Shown here: positions 7,929-16,537 of the stretch, one piece after another
Layout of the letters: each line of letters starts with the position of its first letter
Position numbering within the stretch: position 1 is the first letter of the stretch
Assembly (NCBI GenBank): GCA_015693905.1
Contig: CP065161.1
Span: 1,116,001 to 1,180,000, forward strand
DNA: 64,000 bases
Direction: 5' to 3'
Origin: Rhodobacterales bacterium HKCCA1288
GTDB lineage: Bacteria > Pseudomonadota > Alphaproteobacteria > Rhodobacterales > Rhodobacteraceae
Made by a program: the position numbers and the translations under genes
Notes under the pieces: generated by a model
Database searches by the model: none
The model's input: only the letters and a program-made list of their open reading frames with translations
Told to the model about the DNA's origin: nothing

Positions 7929-8008
7929 TCAAAAAAATGATGGTTATTGTCGCAGCCGTCCCGTTATCAAAGATAGGGCTTGTGCCGCAACCAATAGGGA
8001 AAAAGATC

Positions 8009-9349
8009 ATGAACCTGTCACGACTGCTTGCCGAATATAACGCCGCCAAGGGGCCTGTGCGTGTTGGTTTGATTGGGGCGGGAAAATTTGGCTCAATGAT
8101 CCTCGCGCAGGCAAAGCACATCAAGGGCTATCACATTGTGGGTGTCGCGGATCTTGATATCAGCAAGGCCAAAGCCTCCTTTGCGCGCGTTCATTGGGCT
8201 GCCGAGGCCTATGACGCCCCGACCCTCTCTGACGCGTATAAGACCGGCAAAACTTGCATTACCGATGATGCGCAGGCGCTGATGGAATTTGATGGCATCG
8301 ACTGCGTGATTGAGGCCACAGGGCATCCGATTGCAGGCATCCGCCATGCGCTTGCCGCCATTGAGGCGGGCAAACATGTGATCATGGTTAATGTTGAGGC
8401 CGATGTTTTATGCGGGGCCTATCTGGCCGCGCGCGCCCGTGAAAAAGGTGTGGTCTATTCCATGGCCTATGGCGATCAGCCCGCCGCCATTTGCGAACTT
8501 GTCGATTGGGTGCAGGCGAGCGGCTTTGAATTGGTCGCCGCAGGAAAGGGCATGAATTTCTGCCCGCATTACCGCTATTCGACCCCAGACACAGTCTGGG
8601 GCTTTTTCGGGTGGAGCGATGAAGAAGTCGCTGCAGGTGATTTCAATCCAAAAATGTATAACAGTTTCACCGATGGCACGAAGGCCGCGATTGAAATGGC
8701 CGCGGTCGCCAATGCCACAGGGCTTGACTGTCCAGAGGATGGCTTGGCCTTCCACCCTGCGGGCCTGCATGATCTGGCACGCGTATTCAAACCCCAATCC
8801 GAAGGCGGACAATTGGCCCGTGCAGGTTTGGTCGATATCGCAGCAAGCCGCGAGCCCGATGGGCGGGTGGTGATGAACAATATTCAATACGGAATGTTTG
8901 TCACCTTTCGGGCGCCCGATGAATATACGCGCGCCTGCTTTCAACAATATGGGCTCTTGACCGATGACAGCGGGTGGTATGGGTCGATGTGGCGGCCGTT
9001 CCATTTGATCGGCCTTGAAACATCGGTTTCCGTGTTGAATGCGGTTTTGCGAGGCGAGGCCACAGGCAGTTCAACGCTTTACCGCGCCGATGCAGTCGCA
9101 ACCGCCAAAGGGGATTTCAAAGCAGGCGACTATTTGGACGGCGAAGGCGGGTTCAAAGTGTGGGCCAAGGCAATCCCTGCCACGCGCGCGGCCAAGGTCA
9201 ATGCGTTGCCAATCGGGCTTGCACATCACATCAAACTCAAGCGCGACATCGCCCGCGACCAGATCGTGACCCTAGACGATGTCGAAATCAAAGACGATCT
9301 CGATATATTTGAGATGCGCCGTGCCTTGCGCGAAATGGCCAATGGCTAG
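8009..9349 (+). CDS. SAF-domain NAD(P)-dependent oxidoreductase (homoserine-dehydrogenase-like / DRL family)
   Basis: 446 aa. N-terminal Rossmann domain with VRVGLIGAGKFGSMI (about residues 18-33) and IEATGHPIAGIRHALAAIEAGKHVIMVNVEADVL (about 97-135); a long middle domain; and a C-terminal SAF-type segment (KLKRDIARDQIVTLDDVEI). This architecture is that of the homoserine-dehydrogenase-like family that includes Brucella DRL, an enzyme shown to make methylerythritol 4-phosphate; most relatives have no assigned function. Start MNLSRLL at 8009 follows AGGGA; the frame opens at 7925 but overlaps the inverted repeat. A full-length transketolase follows 10 nt downstream. It may act on a branched or short-chain ketose; this is inference. 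Confidence 0.85.
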   Translation: MNLSRLLAEYNAAKGPVRVGLIGAGKFGSMILAQAKHIKGYHIVGVADLDISKAKASFARVHWAAEAYDAPTLSDAYKTGKTCITDDAQALMEFDGIDCVIEATGHPIAGIRHALAAIEAGKHVIMVNVEADVLCGAYLAARAREKGVVYSMAYGDQPAAICELVDWVQASGFELVAAGKGMNFCPHYRYSTPDTVWGFFGWSDEEVAAGDFNPKMYNSFTDGTKAAIEMAAVANATGLDCPEDGLAFHPAGLHDLARVFKPQSEGGQLARAGLVDIAASREPDGRVVMNNIQYGMFVTFRAPDEYTRACFQQYGLLTDDSGWYGSMWRPFHLIGLETSVSVLNAVLRGEATGSSTLYRADAVATAKGDFKAGDYLDGEGGFKVWAKAIPATRAAKVNALPIGLAHHIKLKRDIARDQIVTLDDVEIKDDLDIFEMRRALREMANG

Positions 9350-9359
9350 GGAGGGCAGC

Positions 9360-11309
9360 ATGAACATCCAATCCATGGCGGATTCAATCCGCTTTTTGGC
9401 ACTTGATACGATTGTGGCAGCGGGTGAAGGTCATCAAGGCGTGCCGCTTGGTATGGCCGAGATTGCCGCAACGCTTTACGCCAATCACCTCAAGGTTGAC
9501 CCCCAAAACCCGCTCTGGCCCGACCGCGATCGCGTGGTTCTGTCCAATGGTCATGGCTCTATGTTGCTTTATGCGCTGTTGCACCTCTCAGGCTATGAGA
9601 AGGTTGATCTTGCGGCGGTGAAATCTTTTCGAAAATTGCACTCGGTCTGCGCAGGCCACCCCGAGATTGAGCAAGATGCAGGGATTGAGATCACCACGGG
9701 GCTGCTTGGCCAAGGCATCGCCTGTGCGGTTGGCATGGCCGTGGCCGAAGAACGGATGCGCGCGGAATTTGGCGCTGATCTCTGCGATCATCGCACATGG
9801 GCCTTTGTCGGCGATGGCTGCTTGCAGGAGGGCATTGGCCAAGAGGCGATTTCACTGGCGGGTCACTTGCGCTTGGGGCGTCTGACATTTCTTTGGGATG
9901 ACAATCATATCACCGATGACGGCGACACCGCTTTGTCGATCAGCGAGGACATTCCCGCCCGTTTCACCGCGGCGGGGTGGCATGTGGTCGAGGTGGATGG
10001 CCATGATATCGCCGCGATTGATGCCGCCATTCTATCTGCAAAGTCTGACCCCCGCCCGTCTTTGATTGCCTGCCGCACCACAATCGCGCGCGGCATCCCC
10101 CGCCTTCAGGGGCAACGCGGCGGGCACAGTGCGCCACTCTCCCCGAAGGACGCGGCTGAGGCGCGCGCTGCGCGCAGATGGACGCACGAGGCCTTTGTGA
10201 TCCCGCAAGACATTTATGCCGATTGGACAGCCGCAATGTCCCGCGGAAGAGATGCTGCGCGGGATTGGGCCGTGCGTCTAAAATCCGACCCAAAGGCCAC
10301 AGAATTCACCCGCCGAATGGAGGGCATATTGCCCCAAAACTGGCCGCAAATTATGGCCGATATTGAGGCGCGTTTAACAGCAACGGACGCAGCCCGCGCG
10401 ACAATCGCCTCATCGGGTGATGTTTGCGAAGGATTAGAGGCCGCTTTGCCCGAGCTGTGCATTCTCTGCGCAGATTTGGAGGCCCCCACCAATCACAAGC
10501 GCGGTCGCACGGCATTCGGCCCTGAGAACCGCCAAGGCAGCTATGTGCATTGCGGGGTGCGCGAGCATTTAATGGGGGCAATGGCCTGTGGGATCGCCGC
10601 CCATGGTGGGCTGATTGCGGTCAATGTGACCTATCTGGCCTTCGCAGATTACGAGCGTCCTGCAATGCGGATGGCCGCCTTGATGGGGCTGCCCGTGCTG
10701 TTTGTCTTTAGCCATGACTCCATCGGGGTCGGGTCGAATGGGCCAACCCATCAGCCCGTTGAAATCCTCGCCAGTTTTCGCGCTATGCCGAATTTCTGGG
10801 TGATGCGCCCCGCCGATGCGCGCGAAACAGTCATGGGGTGGGATCAAGCCCTGCGCCGAAAATCAGGCCCCACCCTTTTGGCGCTCAGCCGTCAGGACTT
10901 GGTGCAGCTGCCCTCCGTCATGGGTTGTGCCAATGGGGGCTATATCCTAGCAGGCGAAGACCCTCGCGATATTACTCTGATTGCAACAGGCAGTGAAGTT
11001 GCACTTGCGCTTGACGCGGCCGCACAGTTGCAAGAGGCAGATATCCGCGCCACGGTTGTCTCGCTGCCCTGTTGGGAAATTTTCGAAACCCAAAGCCCCG
11101 CGCAGCGTGCCGCAATCTTGGGCACGGGGCCCAAAATCGGTATTGAGGCCGCTGTGCGGTTTGGCTGGGATCAAATCCTTGCCCCAGAAGATCCGTTTAT
11201 CGGCATGACGGGCTTTGGCGCCTCTGCAAAAGCGCCCGAACTCTTCGCCCATTTCGGCATCACAACCGAGGCCATTGTTGCCGCCGCCAAAGCACGGCTT
11301 GCGCGTTAA
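9360..11309 (+). CDS. Transketolase, full length
   Basis: 649 aa, complete three-domain transketolase. The thiamine-diphosphate motif GDGCLQEGIGQEAISLAGHLRLGRLTFLWDDNHITDDGD lies at about residues 147-185. The central domain has ENRQGSYVHCGVREHLMGAMACGIAAHGG with the catalytic Glu, and FVFSHDSIGVGSNGPTHQPVE. C-terminal domain from about residue 520. Start ATG at 9360 has GGGAGGG upstream and is 10 nt after the SAF-domain gene. Its presence beside a second, split transketolase is unusual; one of the two may be specific to the pathway substrate. Its stop interlocks with that of uxuB (4-nt convergent overlap). Confidence 0.93.
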   Translation: MNIQSMADSIRFLALDTIVAAGEGHQGVPLGMAEIAATLYANHLKVDPQNPLWPDRDRVVLSNGHGSMLLYALLHLSGYEKVDLAAVKSFRKLHSVCAGHPEIEQDAGIEITTGLLGQGIACAVGMAVAEERMRAEFGADLCDHRTWAFVGDGCLQEGIGQEAISLAGHLRLGRLTFLWDDNHITDDGDTALSISEDIPARFTAAGWHVVEVDGHDIAAIDAAILSAKSDPRPSLIACRTTIARGIPRLQGQRGGHSAPLSPKDAAEARAARRWTHEAFVIPQDIYADWTAAMSRGRDAARDWAVRLKSDPKATEFTRRMEGILPQNWPQIMADIEARLTATDAARATIASSGDVCEGLEAALPELCILCADLEAPTNHKRGRTAFGPENRQGSYVHCGVREHLMGAMACGIAAHGGLIAVNVTYLAFADYERPAMRMAALMGLPVLFVFSHDSIGVGSNGPTHQPVEILASFRAMPNFWVMRPADARETVMGWDQALRRKSGPTLLALSRQDLVQLPSVMGCANGGYILAGEDPRDITLIATGSEVALALDAAAQLQEADIRATVVSLPCWEIFETQSPAQRAAILGTGPKIGIEAAVRFGWDQILAPEDPFIGMTGFGASAKAPELFAHFGITTEAIVAAAKARLAR

Positions 11310-12745
11310 GTCGCAAGATAAGTCTCTAGCGTTTTGCGCCCCCCCCCACGGGACAGGGCTAGATAGGCATCCGTCACGGGCGCATGAATATCAGCGGCAA
11401 GGCTTGGGTCGAAGATCGCCTCAAGGCCCAAAATTCGTGTAACCGCCTCGGCCCCCTCCACGCCTGAATGAGCGGCGCGCAGGACATCGGCCATAGGATC
11501 GCGCAACTCAATCGCCTCCCCCGCCTCGTCAAAGCCAGCGGTGTAGCGCATCCACCCTGCAACAGCGAGGATCAGACCCCGATCCTCAGCCCCCTTTTTG
11601 CGCGCCGCGCGCAATGTCCCCAGCAGGCGTTGCGGTAATTTCTGGCTGCCATCCATCGCGATCTGCCATGTGCGGTGCTGGATCGCGGGGTTCTTGAACC
11701 GCGCACGCAAAGCTGCGGCATAATCTTCAAGCGACACACCCTCAGGCGGGGTCAAATGCGGAATGATCTCGCGCGCCCAAAGACGTTGCGCATAAGCGTC
11801 AAACACGGGATCAGCCATAACATCCGTGATCGTATGATGCCCCGCAACATAACCCAAATAAGACAGAGCCGAATGGGAGGCGTTAAGCATCCGAAGCTTC
11901 ATATCCTCATAGGGGGCAACATCTTGCACCAACTCTGCCCCGACCTGATCCCATGCAGGGCGCACACCGCCGACAAAATCATCCTCCATCACCCATTGGC
12001 GATAAGGTTCATGCACCACGGGTGCGGCATCGGCAAAGCCCGACAGGCGCGCCACTTCTGCCCGTGTCTCATCGGTCGTGGCGGGCACGATCCGATCGAC
12101 CATGGTTGACGGAAAGGCCCCATGATCCGCGATCCATTGCGCAAGATCTGGGTCAAGGATTTGTGCAAATTCCAAAACCAGCCCGCGCAAAAGTTTCCCG
12201 TTATGAGGTAGGTTATCACAGCACAAAACGGTAAAGGGCGGGATGCCCGCCGCCTTGCGCAAGGCAAGCGCGCGGGTGAGATAGCCAATGCTGCTTTGCG
12301 GGCTGTCATGGGTCAAATCATGGATGATATCAGGGTGATCTCGATCCAACGCGCCGCTTGCGGGATGGTGGCAATAGCCTTTCTCCGTGACGGTCAGCGA
12401 AACAATTTTGACCGAAGGGTCTGCCATTGCGGCCAAAACCGCAGAAGGGTCTTCTGGGGCAACCAAAACCGCGCTTAGGCTTGTAACCAGGAGAAGCTCC
12501 GCACCATCTGGGGCAAGTTCCAAAGCGTGATAAACAGCCCCTTGCGGTTGCAGCGCATCACGGGTTGTGGGCGATTTGAGAGAAACCCCGATGATCCCCC
12601 AATCCCCGCCTGCCTTTGCCATGGCCTGTTGCGTGTAAATTGCCCCATGCGCGCGAAAAAACGCGCCAAGGCCCAAGTGAACAATGCCCGGGCTTGGGGC
12701 AGGTGCCGTGCGGGTCAAAGGGTTATCGGGCAAGCCATCCTCCAT
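11306..12745 (-). CDS. uxuB: Mannitol dehydrogenase family protein, probably fructuronate reductase
   Basis: 479-aa polyol-specific long-chain dehydrogenase. The N-terminal Rossmann part has IVHLGLGAFFRAHGAIY; the substrate signature K-x4-N-x2-H is seen in KLRMLNASHSALSYLG (about residues 280-295), whose lysine is the catalytic base. The family includes mannitol, arabinitol and fructuronate/tagaturonate dehydrogenases. Position in one operon with uxaC, kduI and kduD makes D-fructuronate reductase (to D-mannonate, NADH) the best call. Start overlaps the end of kduD by 23 nt, so it is the last gene of uxaC-kduI-kduD-uxuB. Confidence 0.85.
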   Translation of the reverse strand: MEDGLPDNPLTRTAPAPSPGIVHLGLGAFFRAHGAIYTQQAMAKAGGDWGIIGVSLKSPTTRDALQPQGAVYHALELAPDGAELLLVTSLSAVLVAPEDPSAVLAAMADPSVKIVSLTVTEKGYCHHPASGALDRDHPDIIHDLTHDSPQSSIGYLTRALALRKAAGIPPFTVLCCDNLPHNGKLLRGLVLEFAQILDPDLAQWIADHGAFPSTMVDRIVPATTDETRAEVARLSGFADAAPVVHEPYRQWVMEDDFVGGVRPAWDQVGAELVQDVAPYEDMKLRMLNASHSALSYLGYVAGHHTITDVMADPVFDAYAQRLWAREIIPHLTPPEGVSLEDYAAALRARFKNPAIQHRTWQIAMDGSQKLPQRLLGTLRAARKKGAEDRGLILAVAGWMRYTAGFDEAGEAIELRDPMADVLRAAHSGVEGAEAVTRILGLEAIFDPSLAADIHAPVTDAYLALSRGGGRKTLETYLAT

Positions 12746-13469
12746 CTACATTGATCACAGCACCATGAATATAAGCCGCCGCAGGAGAGGCGAGAAAGGC
12801 CGCCGTGTGACCAATATCTGACGGCTCGCCCCATCGGCCTGCGGGAATGCGCGCCAGAATTGCCGCATTGCGATCGGCATCTTTGCGCAGGTTTTCCGTG
12901 TTGTTGGACACAACGTAGCCCGGCGCAATCGCGTTAACGTTGATGCCGGCTGCCGCCCATTCATTGGCCAAAATTTTGGTTAAACCCGCAACCCCATGTT
13001 TTGAGGCCGTGTAAGCAGGCACGCGAATGCCACCCTGAAACGCCAACAATGAGGCAATATTCACCACCGCTGCGGGGCCGCGCGGCGCGTGCTCGAGATG
13101 CGCCTTGGCGAAGGCCTGCGCGGTAAAAAACAACGCCTTGAGATTCACATCCATCACCGCGTCCCAATCCGCCTCGGTATATTCGAGACTGTCCTCGCGG
13201 CGGATGATGCCCGCGTTATTGACCAAGATGGAATAGCCCGCGCCCGCAAAAATTTCGCGCGCGGCCATGGGATCCGCAAAATCAAGGATCATCTCATCGG
13301 CAATACCGCCCTTCGCCGCAATCGCCGCGCAAGTTTCAGCGCAGTCGCGCCGCCCCGCACAGGTGACAGATGCCCCTTGATCGGCCAAAGCAAGCGCAAT
13401 GGCCTGACCAATGCCCGTATTCGCCCCCGTCACCAAGGCCCGTCTGCCTGCGAGGGAAAACACGCTCAT
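12723..13469 (-). CDS. kduD: 2-dehydro-3-deoxy-D-gluconate 5-dehydrogenase (SDR), KduD
   Basis: 248-aa SDR. TGANTGIGQAIA at about residue 14, NNAG at about 83, catalytic INIASLLAFQGGIRVPAYTASKHG with Ser, Tyr and Lys (about 135-158). KduD reduces 2,5-diketo-3-deoxygluconate to 2-keto-3-deoxygluconate (KDG) in breakdown of unsaturated uronates. The closely related gluconate 5-dehydrogenases cannot be excluded by sequence alone, but the start overlaps the stop of kduI by 4 nt, which supports the KduD assignment. Confidence 0.88.
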   Translation of the reverse strand: MSVFSLAGRRALVTGANTGIGQAIALALADQGASVTCAGRRDCAETCAAIAAKGGIADEMILDFADPMAAREIFAGAGYSILVNNAGIIRREDSLEYTEADWDAVMDVNLKALFFTAQAFAKAHLEHAPRGPAAVVNIASLLAFQGGIRVPAYTASKHGVAGLTKILANEWAAAGINVNAIAPGYVVSNNTENLRKDADRNAAILARIPAGRWGEPSDIGHTAAFLASPAAAYIHGAVINVDGGWLAR

Positions 13470-14290
13470 CGCAGATCCTCCAGATCGACAAAATCCATAT
13501 CCGTGAAATCGACATTATCCCCCGCCATGGCCCAGATGAATCTGTAATGCCCATGCCCCGCGCCGGCGTGAATTGACCACGGCGGCGACAGCACAGCCGC
13601 CTCATTTCCCACAACCAGATGACGGGTTTCTTGCGGTTCCCCCATCAGATGCAGCACCCGCGCCTCGGGCGCCATATCCCAATAAAGATAGGCTTCCATG
13701 CGCCGATCATGCGTGTGTGGCGGCATCGTGTTCCAGACTGATCCTTGACCCAAAGTGGTATAACCCATGACCAATTGGCAGCTTTCCATCACCAAAGGAT
13801 GGATGAATTGGTTGATCACGCGCTCATTGGCCGTCTCAGCCGCGCCCAAGGCCACGCGGTTGCTGTCTTTCGGTGTGAGATGACGATGTGGATAGCGGTG
13901 ATGCGCGGGGGCGGAGGTAATGTAAAACCGCCCTGCCCCTGAGAAGGTCACATCACCCGCACCCATGCCCAGATAAAGCACATCGCCCTGCGCCATCTCC
14001 CACAGCTGACCATCCGCGCTGACTTGGCCTGTGTCCCCAATATTGACGATGCCCATTTCACGGCGCTCCATGAAACTGGCCGTGCGCGTCTGTGCAATTT
14101 TATCGAGGCGCAGACTGCCACCGTTAGGCACAGCGCCGCCAAGGGTGAAGCGGTCATAATGCGTGTAACACAGCTTGATCTTGCCGCTCTCAAACAAACC
14201 TTCGACCAAAAAGGACGCGCGCAACATTGCCGTGTCCATACCCTTTGCGTGATCAGGGTGAATGGCATGGCGGGTTTCAACCTCGATCAT
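13466..14290 (-). CDS. kduI: 5-dehydro-4-deoxy-D-glucuronate isomerase, KduI
   Basis: 274-aa zinc cupin that converts 5-keto-4-deoxyuronate, the spontaneous product of unsaturated uronic acids from pectin- or glucuronan-type polymers, to 2,5-diketo-3-deoxygluconate. The metal-binding stretch WNTMPPHTHDRRMEAYLYWDM (about residues 190-210) and PPWSIHAGAGHGHYRFIWAMAGDN at the C-terminus are characteristic. The length matches the family (about 278). Start ATG at 14290 (MIEVETRHAIHPDHA) has AAAGGA upstream; the frame reads 10 codons further without a better site. Lies 13 nt after uxaC. Confidence 0.95.
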   Translation of the reverse strand: MIEVETRHAIHPDHAKGMDTAMLRASFLVEGLFESGKIKLCYTHYDRFTLGGAVPNGGSLRLDKIAQTRTASFMERREMGIVNIGDTGQVSADGQLWEMAQGDVLYLGMGAGDVTFSGAGRFYITSAPAHHRYPHRHLTPKDSNRVALGAAETANERVINQFIHPLVMESCQLVMGYTTLGQGSVWNTMPPHTHDRRMEAYLYWDMAPEARVLHLMGEPQETRHLVVGNEAAVLSPPWSIHAGAGHGHYRFIWAMAGDNVDFTDMDFVDLEDLR

Positions 14291-14303
14291 CAGGGCAGTC
14301 CTT

Positions 14304-15707
14304 TCAAAGTTTATAAGCACGGCGCGTTAGCCCCGTGGTTAATTCCTGCATCAGATCACCCGCTTCGCTTTCGTCCAAGCGTCCCGTGACAATCAATTCC
14401 GCCAAATAGGCCGCATCGACCCGCCGGGCGACATCGTGGCGCGCGGGGATCGAGCAAAAGGCACGCGTGTCATCATTGAACCCTGCAAGGTTATAGAAGC
14501 CTGCGGTTTCCGTAACCGAACGGCGAAAGCGCATCATCCCTTCATAGCTGTCATGGAACCACCAAGGCGGGCCGAGAAACAGACAAGGATAGACCCCCGC
14601 TAAAGGTGCCAGTTCGCGGGCGTAGCTGCTTTCGTCCAAGGTGAATAGGATCAGGTGAAATCCGTCCGCGCGGCCAAATTCCTGCAACAAAGGGCGCAGC
14701 GCGGTGACGTAATCGGTGCGTTGTGGGATGTCGTAACCCTTATCCCGACCAAAGCGCGCCAAGACCCAATCGGAATGATTGCGCTGTGATCCTGCATGTA
14801 TTTGCATCACCAAACCATCTGCAACCGACATGCGCGCCATCTCTGTCAGCATTTGCGCGCGAAACAACTCGCGCGTGGCGGGATCAGCCTTGCCTGTCAT
14901 GACATCGTCAAACAGGGCCGCGGCATCGGCCTGCGAGAGATTGGCGGTGTTGGCCGTTGGGTGGCCATGATCAGTCGCAGTTGCACCCAAAGATGCAAAA
15001 TACGCACGGCGCGCATGATGGGCCGCGAGATAACTCTCCCATGTTACAGCACCGCCACCATGCGCACAGAAAGCTTCGACATTGCCTGTGAACCCATCAA
15101 AATCGGGATCAATAACCGCGTCAGGCCGATAGGTGGTGATTACACGACCCTGCCATCCGCTGTCGCGGATCCTGCGGTGATGGGCCAAGTCATCAAGCGC
15201 GCTTTCCGTGGTTGCGAGAACCTCTAAGTTGAACCGCTCAAATAGGGCGCGGGGCCGAAAGGCGGGGCTTGCTAATTTCTCGTTGATGGCATCAAAATCC
15301 GCGTCTGCCGTCTCTGGCGATAGTCTTTGATCTAGGCCAAACAAATCTTGCAGCGCGTGGTCAATCCACATCCGCGAAGGGGTCGCTGCAAAAAGGCGAT
15401 AGTGCCGCGCAAACAACCGCCAGATTTTGCGCGAGTCCGTTTCGACCGCACCACCATCGGCACGCGGCACGCCTAAATCGTCTAGCGCGACACCTTGGGA
15501 ATGAAGCATCCGAAACACATAGTGATCGGGCGTGATGAACAGTTTGGCGGCGTCTTCAAAGGGTTCATTCTGCGCGAACCACTGGGGGTCGGTATGACCA
15601 TGGGGTGAGATGATCGGCGCATCTTTGACCTGCGCATAAAGCGCACGGGCCAGCGACCGCGCTGTAGGCTCTGAAGGAAACAGGCGGTCTTCGCTTAAAA
15701 AGCCCAT
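14304..15707 (-). CDS. uxaC: Glucuronate isomerase UxaC
   Basis: 467 aa, full length for the uronate isomerase family of the amidohydrolase superfamily. Motifs: ISPHGHTDPQWFA with the metal-binding HxH (about residue 35), DDLAHHRRIRDSGWQGRVITTYRPDAVIDPDF (about 167-200), MQIHAGSQRN (about 302) and GFNDDTRAFCSIPARHDVARR near the end. It converts D-glucuronate to D-fructuronate (and D-galacturonate to D-tagaturonate). First gene of the leftward uronate operon; its promoter region of 83 bp is shared with the divergent gntR. Confidence 0.96.
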   Translation of the reverse strand: MGFLSEDRLFPSEPTARSLARALYAQVKDAPIISPHGHTDPQWFAQNEPFEDAAKLFITPDHYVFRMLHSQGVALDDLGVPRADGGAVETDSRKIWRLFARHYRLFAATPSRMWIDHALQDLFGLDQRLSPETADADFDAINEKLASPAFRPRALFERFNLEVLATTESALDDLAHHRRIRDSGWQGRVITTYRPDAVIDPDFDGFTGNVEAFCAHGGGAVTWESYLAAHHARRAYFASLGATATDHGHPTANTANLSQADAAALFDDVMTGKADPATRELFRAQMLTEMARMSVADGLVMQIHAGSQRNHSDWVLARFGRDKGYDIPQRTDYVTALRPLLQEFGRADGFHLILFTLDESSYARELAPLAGVYPCLFLGPPWWFHDSYEGMMRFRRSVTETAGFYNLAGFNDDTRAFCSIPARHDVARRVDAAYLAELIVTGRLDESEAGDLMQELTTGLTRRAYKL

Positions 15708-15742
15708 AGGCGGCCCCTTTTGGTTAATCTTCTTGCAAACTG

Positions 15743-15756
15743 ATATGCTAGTATAT
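15743..15756. promoter_or_regulatory. Near-palindromic operator candidate between uxaC and gntR
   Basis: ATATGCTAGTATAT, a 14-bp palindrome around a central CTAG with one mismatched pair, centred in the 83-bp uxaC-gntR intergenic region. By position it is the likely site for the adjacent GntR regulator. Its core differs from the TGGTATACCA sites upstream of the other gntR, consistent with separate regulons. Confidence 0.55.
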
Positions 15757-15790
15757 AACCTAGGTCAATCAGACAGGGATTGATCCTGAA

Positions 15791-16537
15791 ATGACCCAAG
15801 ATATGCCACTCATATCGCTTGACCGAACCGCCCGCCCTGCGATCGCGGATTTGGTCTATGGGGAATTGCACAAACAGGTGCTCAACCTTGACCTGAAACC
15901 CGGTGAGAAGCTGTCAGAAGCTGAGATCGCAAAACGGTTTGAAGTCTCCCGTCAACCCGTGCGCGATGCGTTCTACAGGCTTTCGAAAATGGGCTTCCTG
16001 CTGATCCGCCCGCAACGCGCCACATTGGTGTCGTTGATCTCCACCCGGGCGGTGATGCAGGCCCAGTTCATTCGCATCGCGCTTGAGGCTGAGGCCGTGC
16101 GCCATGCGGCCACGCGGCTTACTGCGGCAGATATTCAAGCATTGGAGGGGCTGATCGCAGAACAGGCCGCCGCCAAAGACGCGGGCGACAAGCTGCGGTT
16201 CCATGCCGCCGATGACGCCTTCCACCGCGAAATCTGTTTGCGGGCGGGGCTAGAATTTACATGGGATCTGATTACCGAAAACAAAGGCCATATGGATCGG
16301 GTCAGAATGCTGTCTTTGGCGTTTTCATCGCAAACGGCATGGGATGATCATATCGCGCTGACCCGCGCCTTAGCTGATCGTGATCCTGATGGCGCGGCAG
16401 AGATCATGCGCGCGCATCTCTCCCGCATTCATGAACAACTGATCCGTATTCGGGCCGAGCATGAAGCCTATTTCGAAGATGACGACCCAAGCGAGGCATC
16501 CCTGCCCCTTGGATTACGGGAAAAGAGGATGCCCTGA
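15791..16537 (+). CDS. GntR family transcriptional regulator (FCD subfamily) of the uronate cluster
   Basis: 248 aa. Winged helix at about residues 15-80 (EAEIAKRFEVSRQPVRDAFYRLSKMGFLLIRPQR) and FCD effector domain about 95-225 with candidate metal/ligand residues in DDAFHREICLRAG, WDDHIALTRAL and MRAHLSRIHEQL. It is divergent from uxaC and overlaps the start of the next gene by one base (TGATG). The likely role is repression of the uronate operon, relieved by a uronate or its product, as for UxuR/ExuR; this is inferred from position. It has an acidic C-terminal tail. Confidence 0.9.
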   Translation: MTQDMPLISLDRTARPAIADLVYGELHKQVLNLDLKPGEKLSEAEIAKRFEVSRQPVRDAFYRLSKMGFLLIRPQRATLVSLISTRAVMQAQFIRIALEAEAVRHAATRLTAADIQALEGLIAEQAAAKDAGDKLRFHAADDAFHREICLRAGLEFTWDLITENKGHMDRVRMLSLAFSSQTAWDDHIALTRALADRDPDGAAEIMRAHLSRIHEQLIRIRAEHEAYFEDDDPSEASLPLGLREKRMP

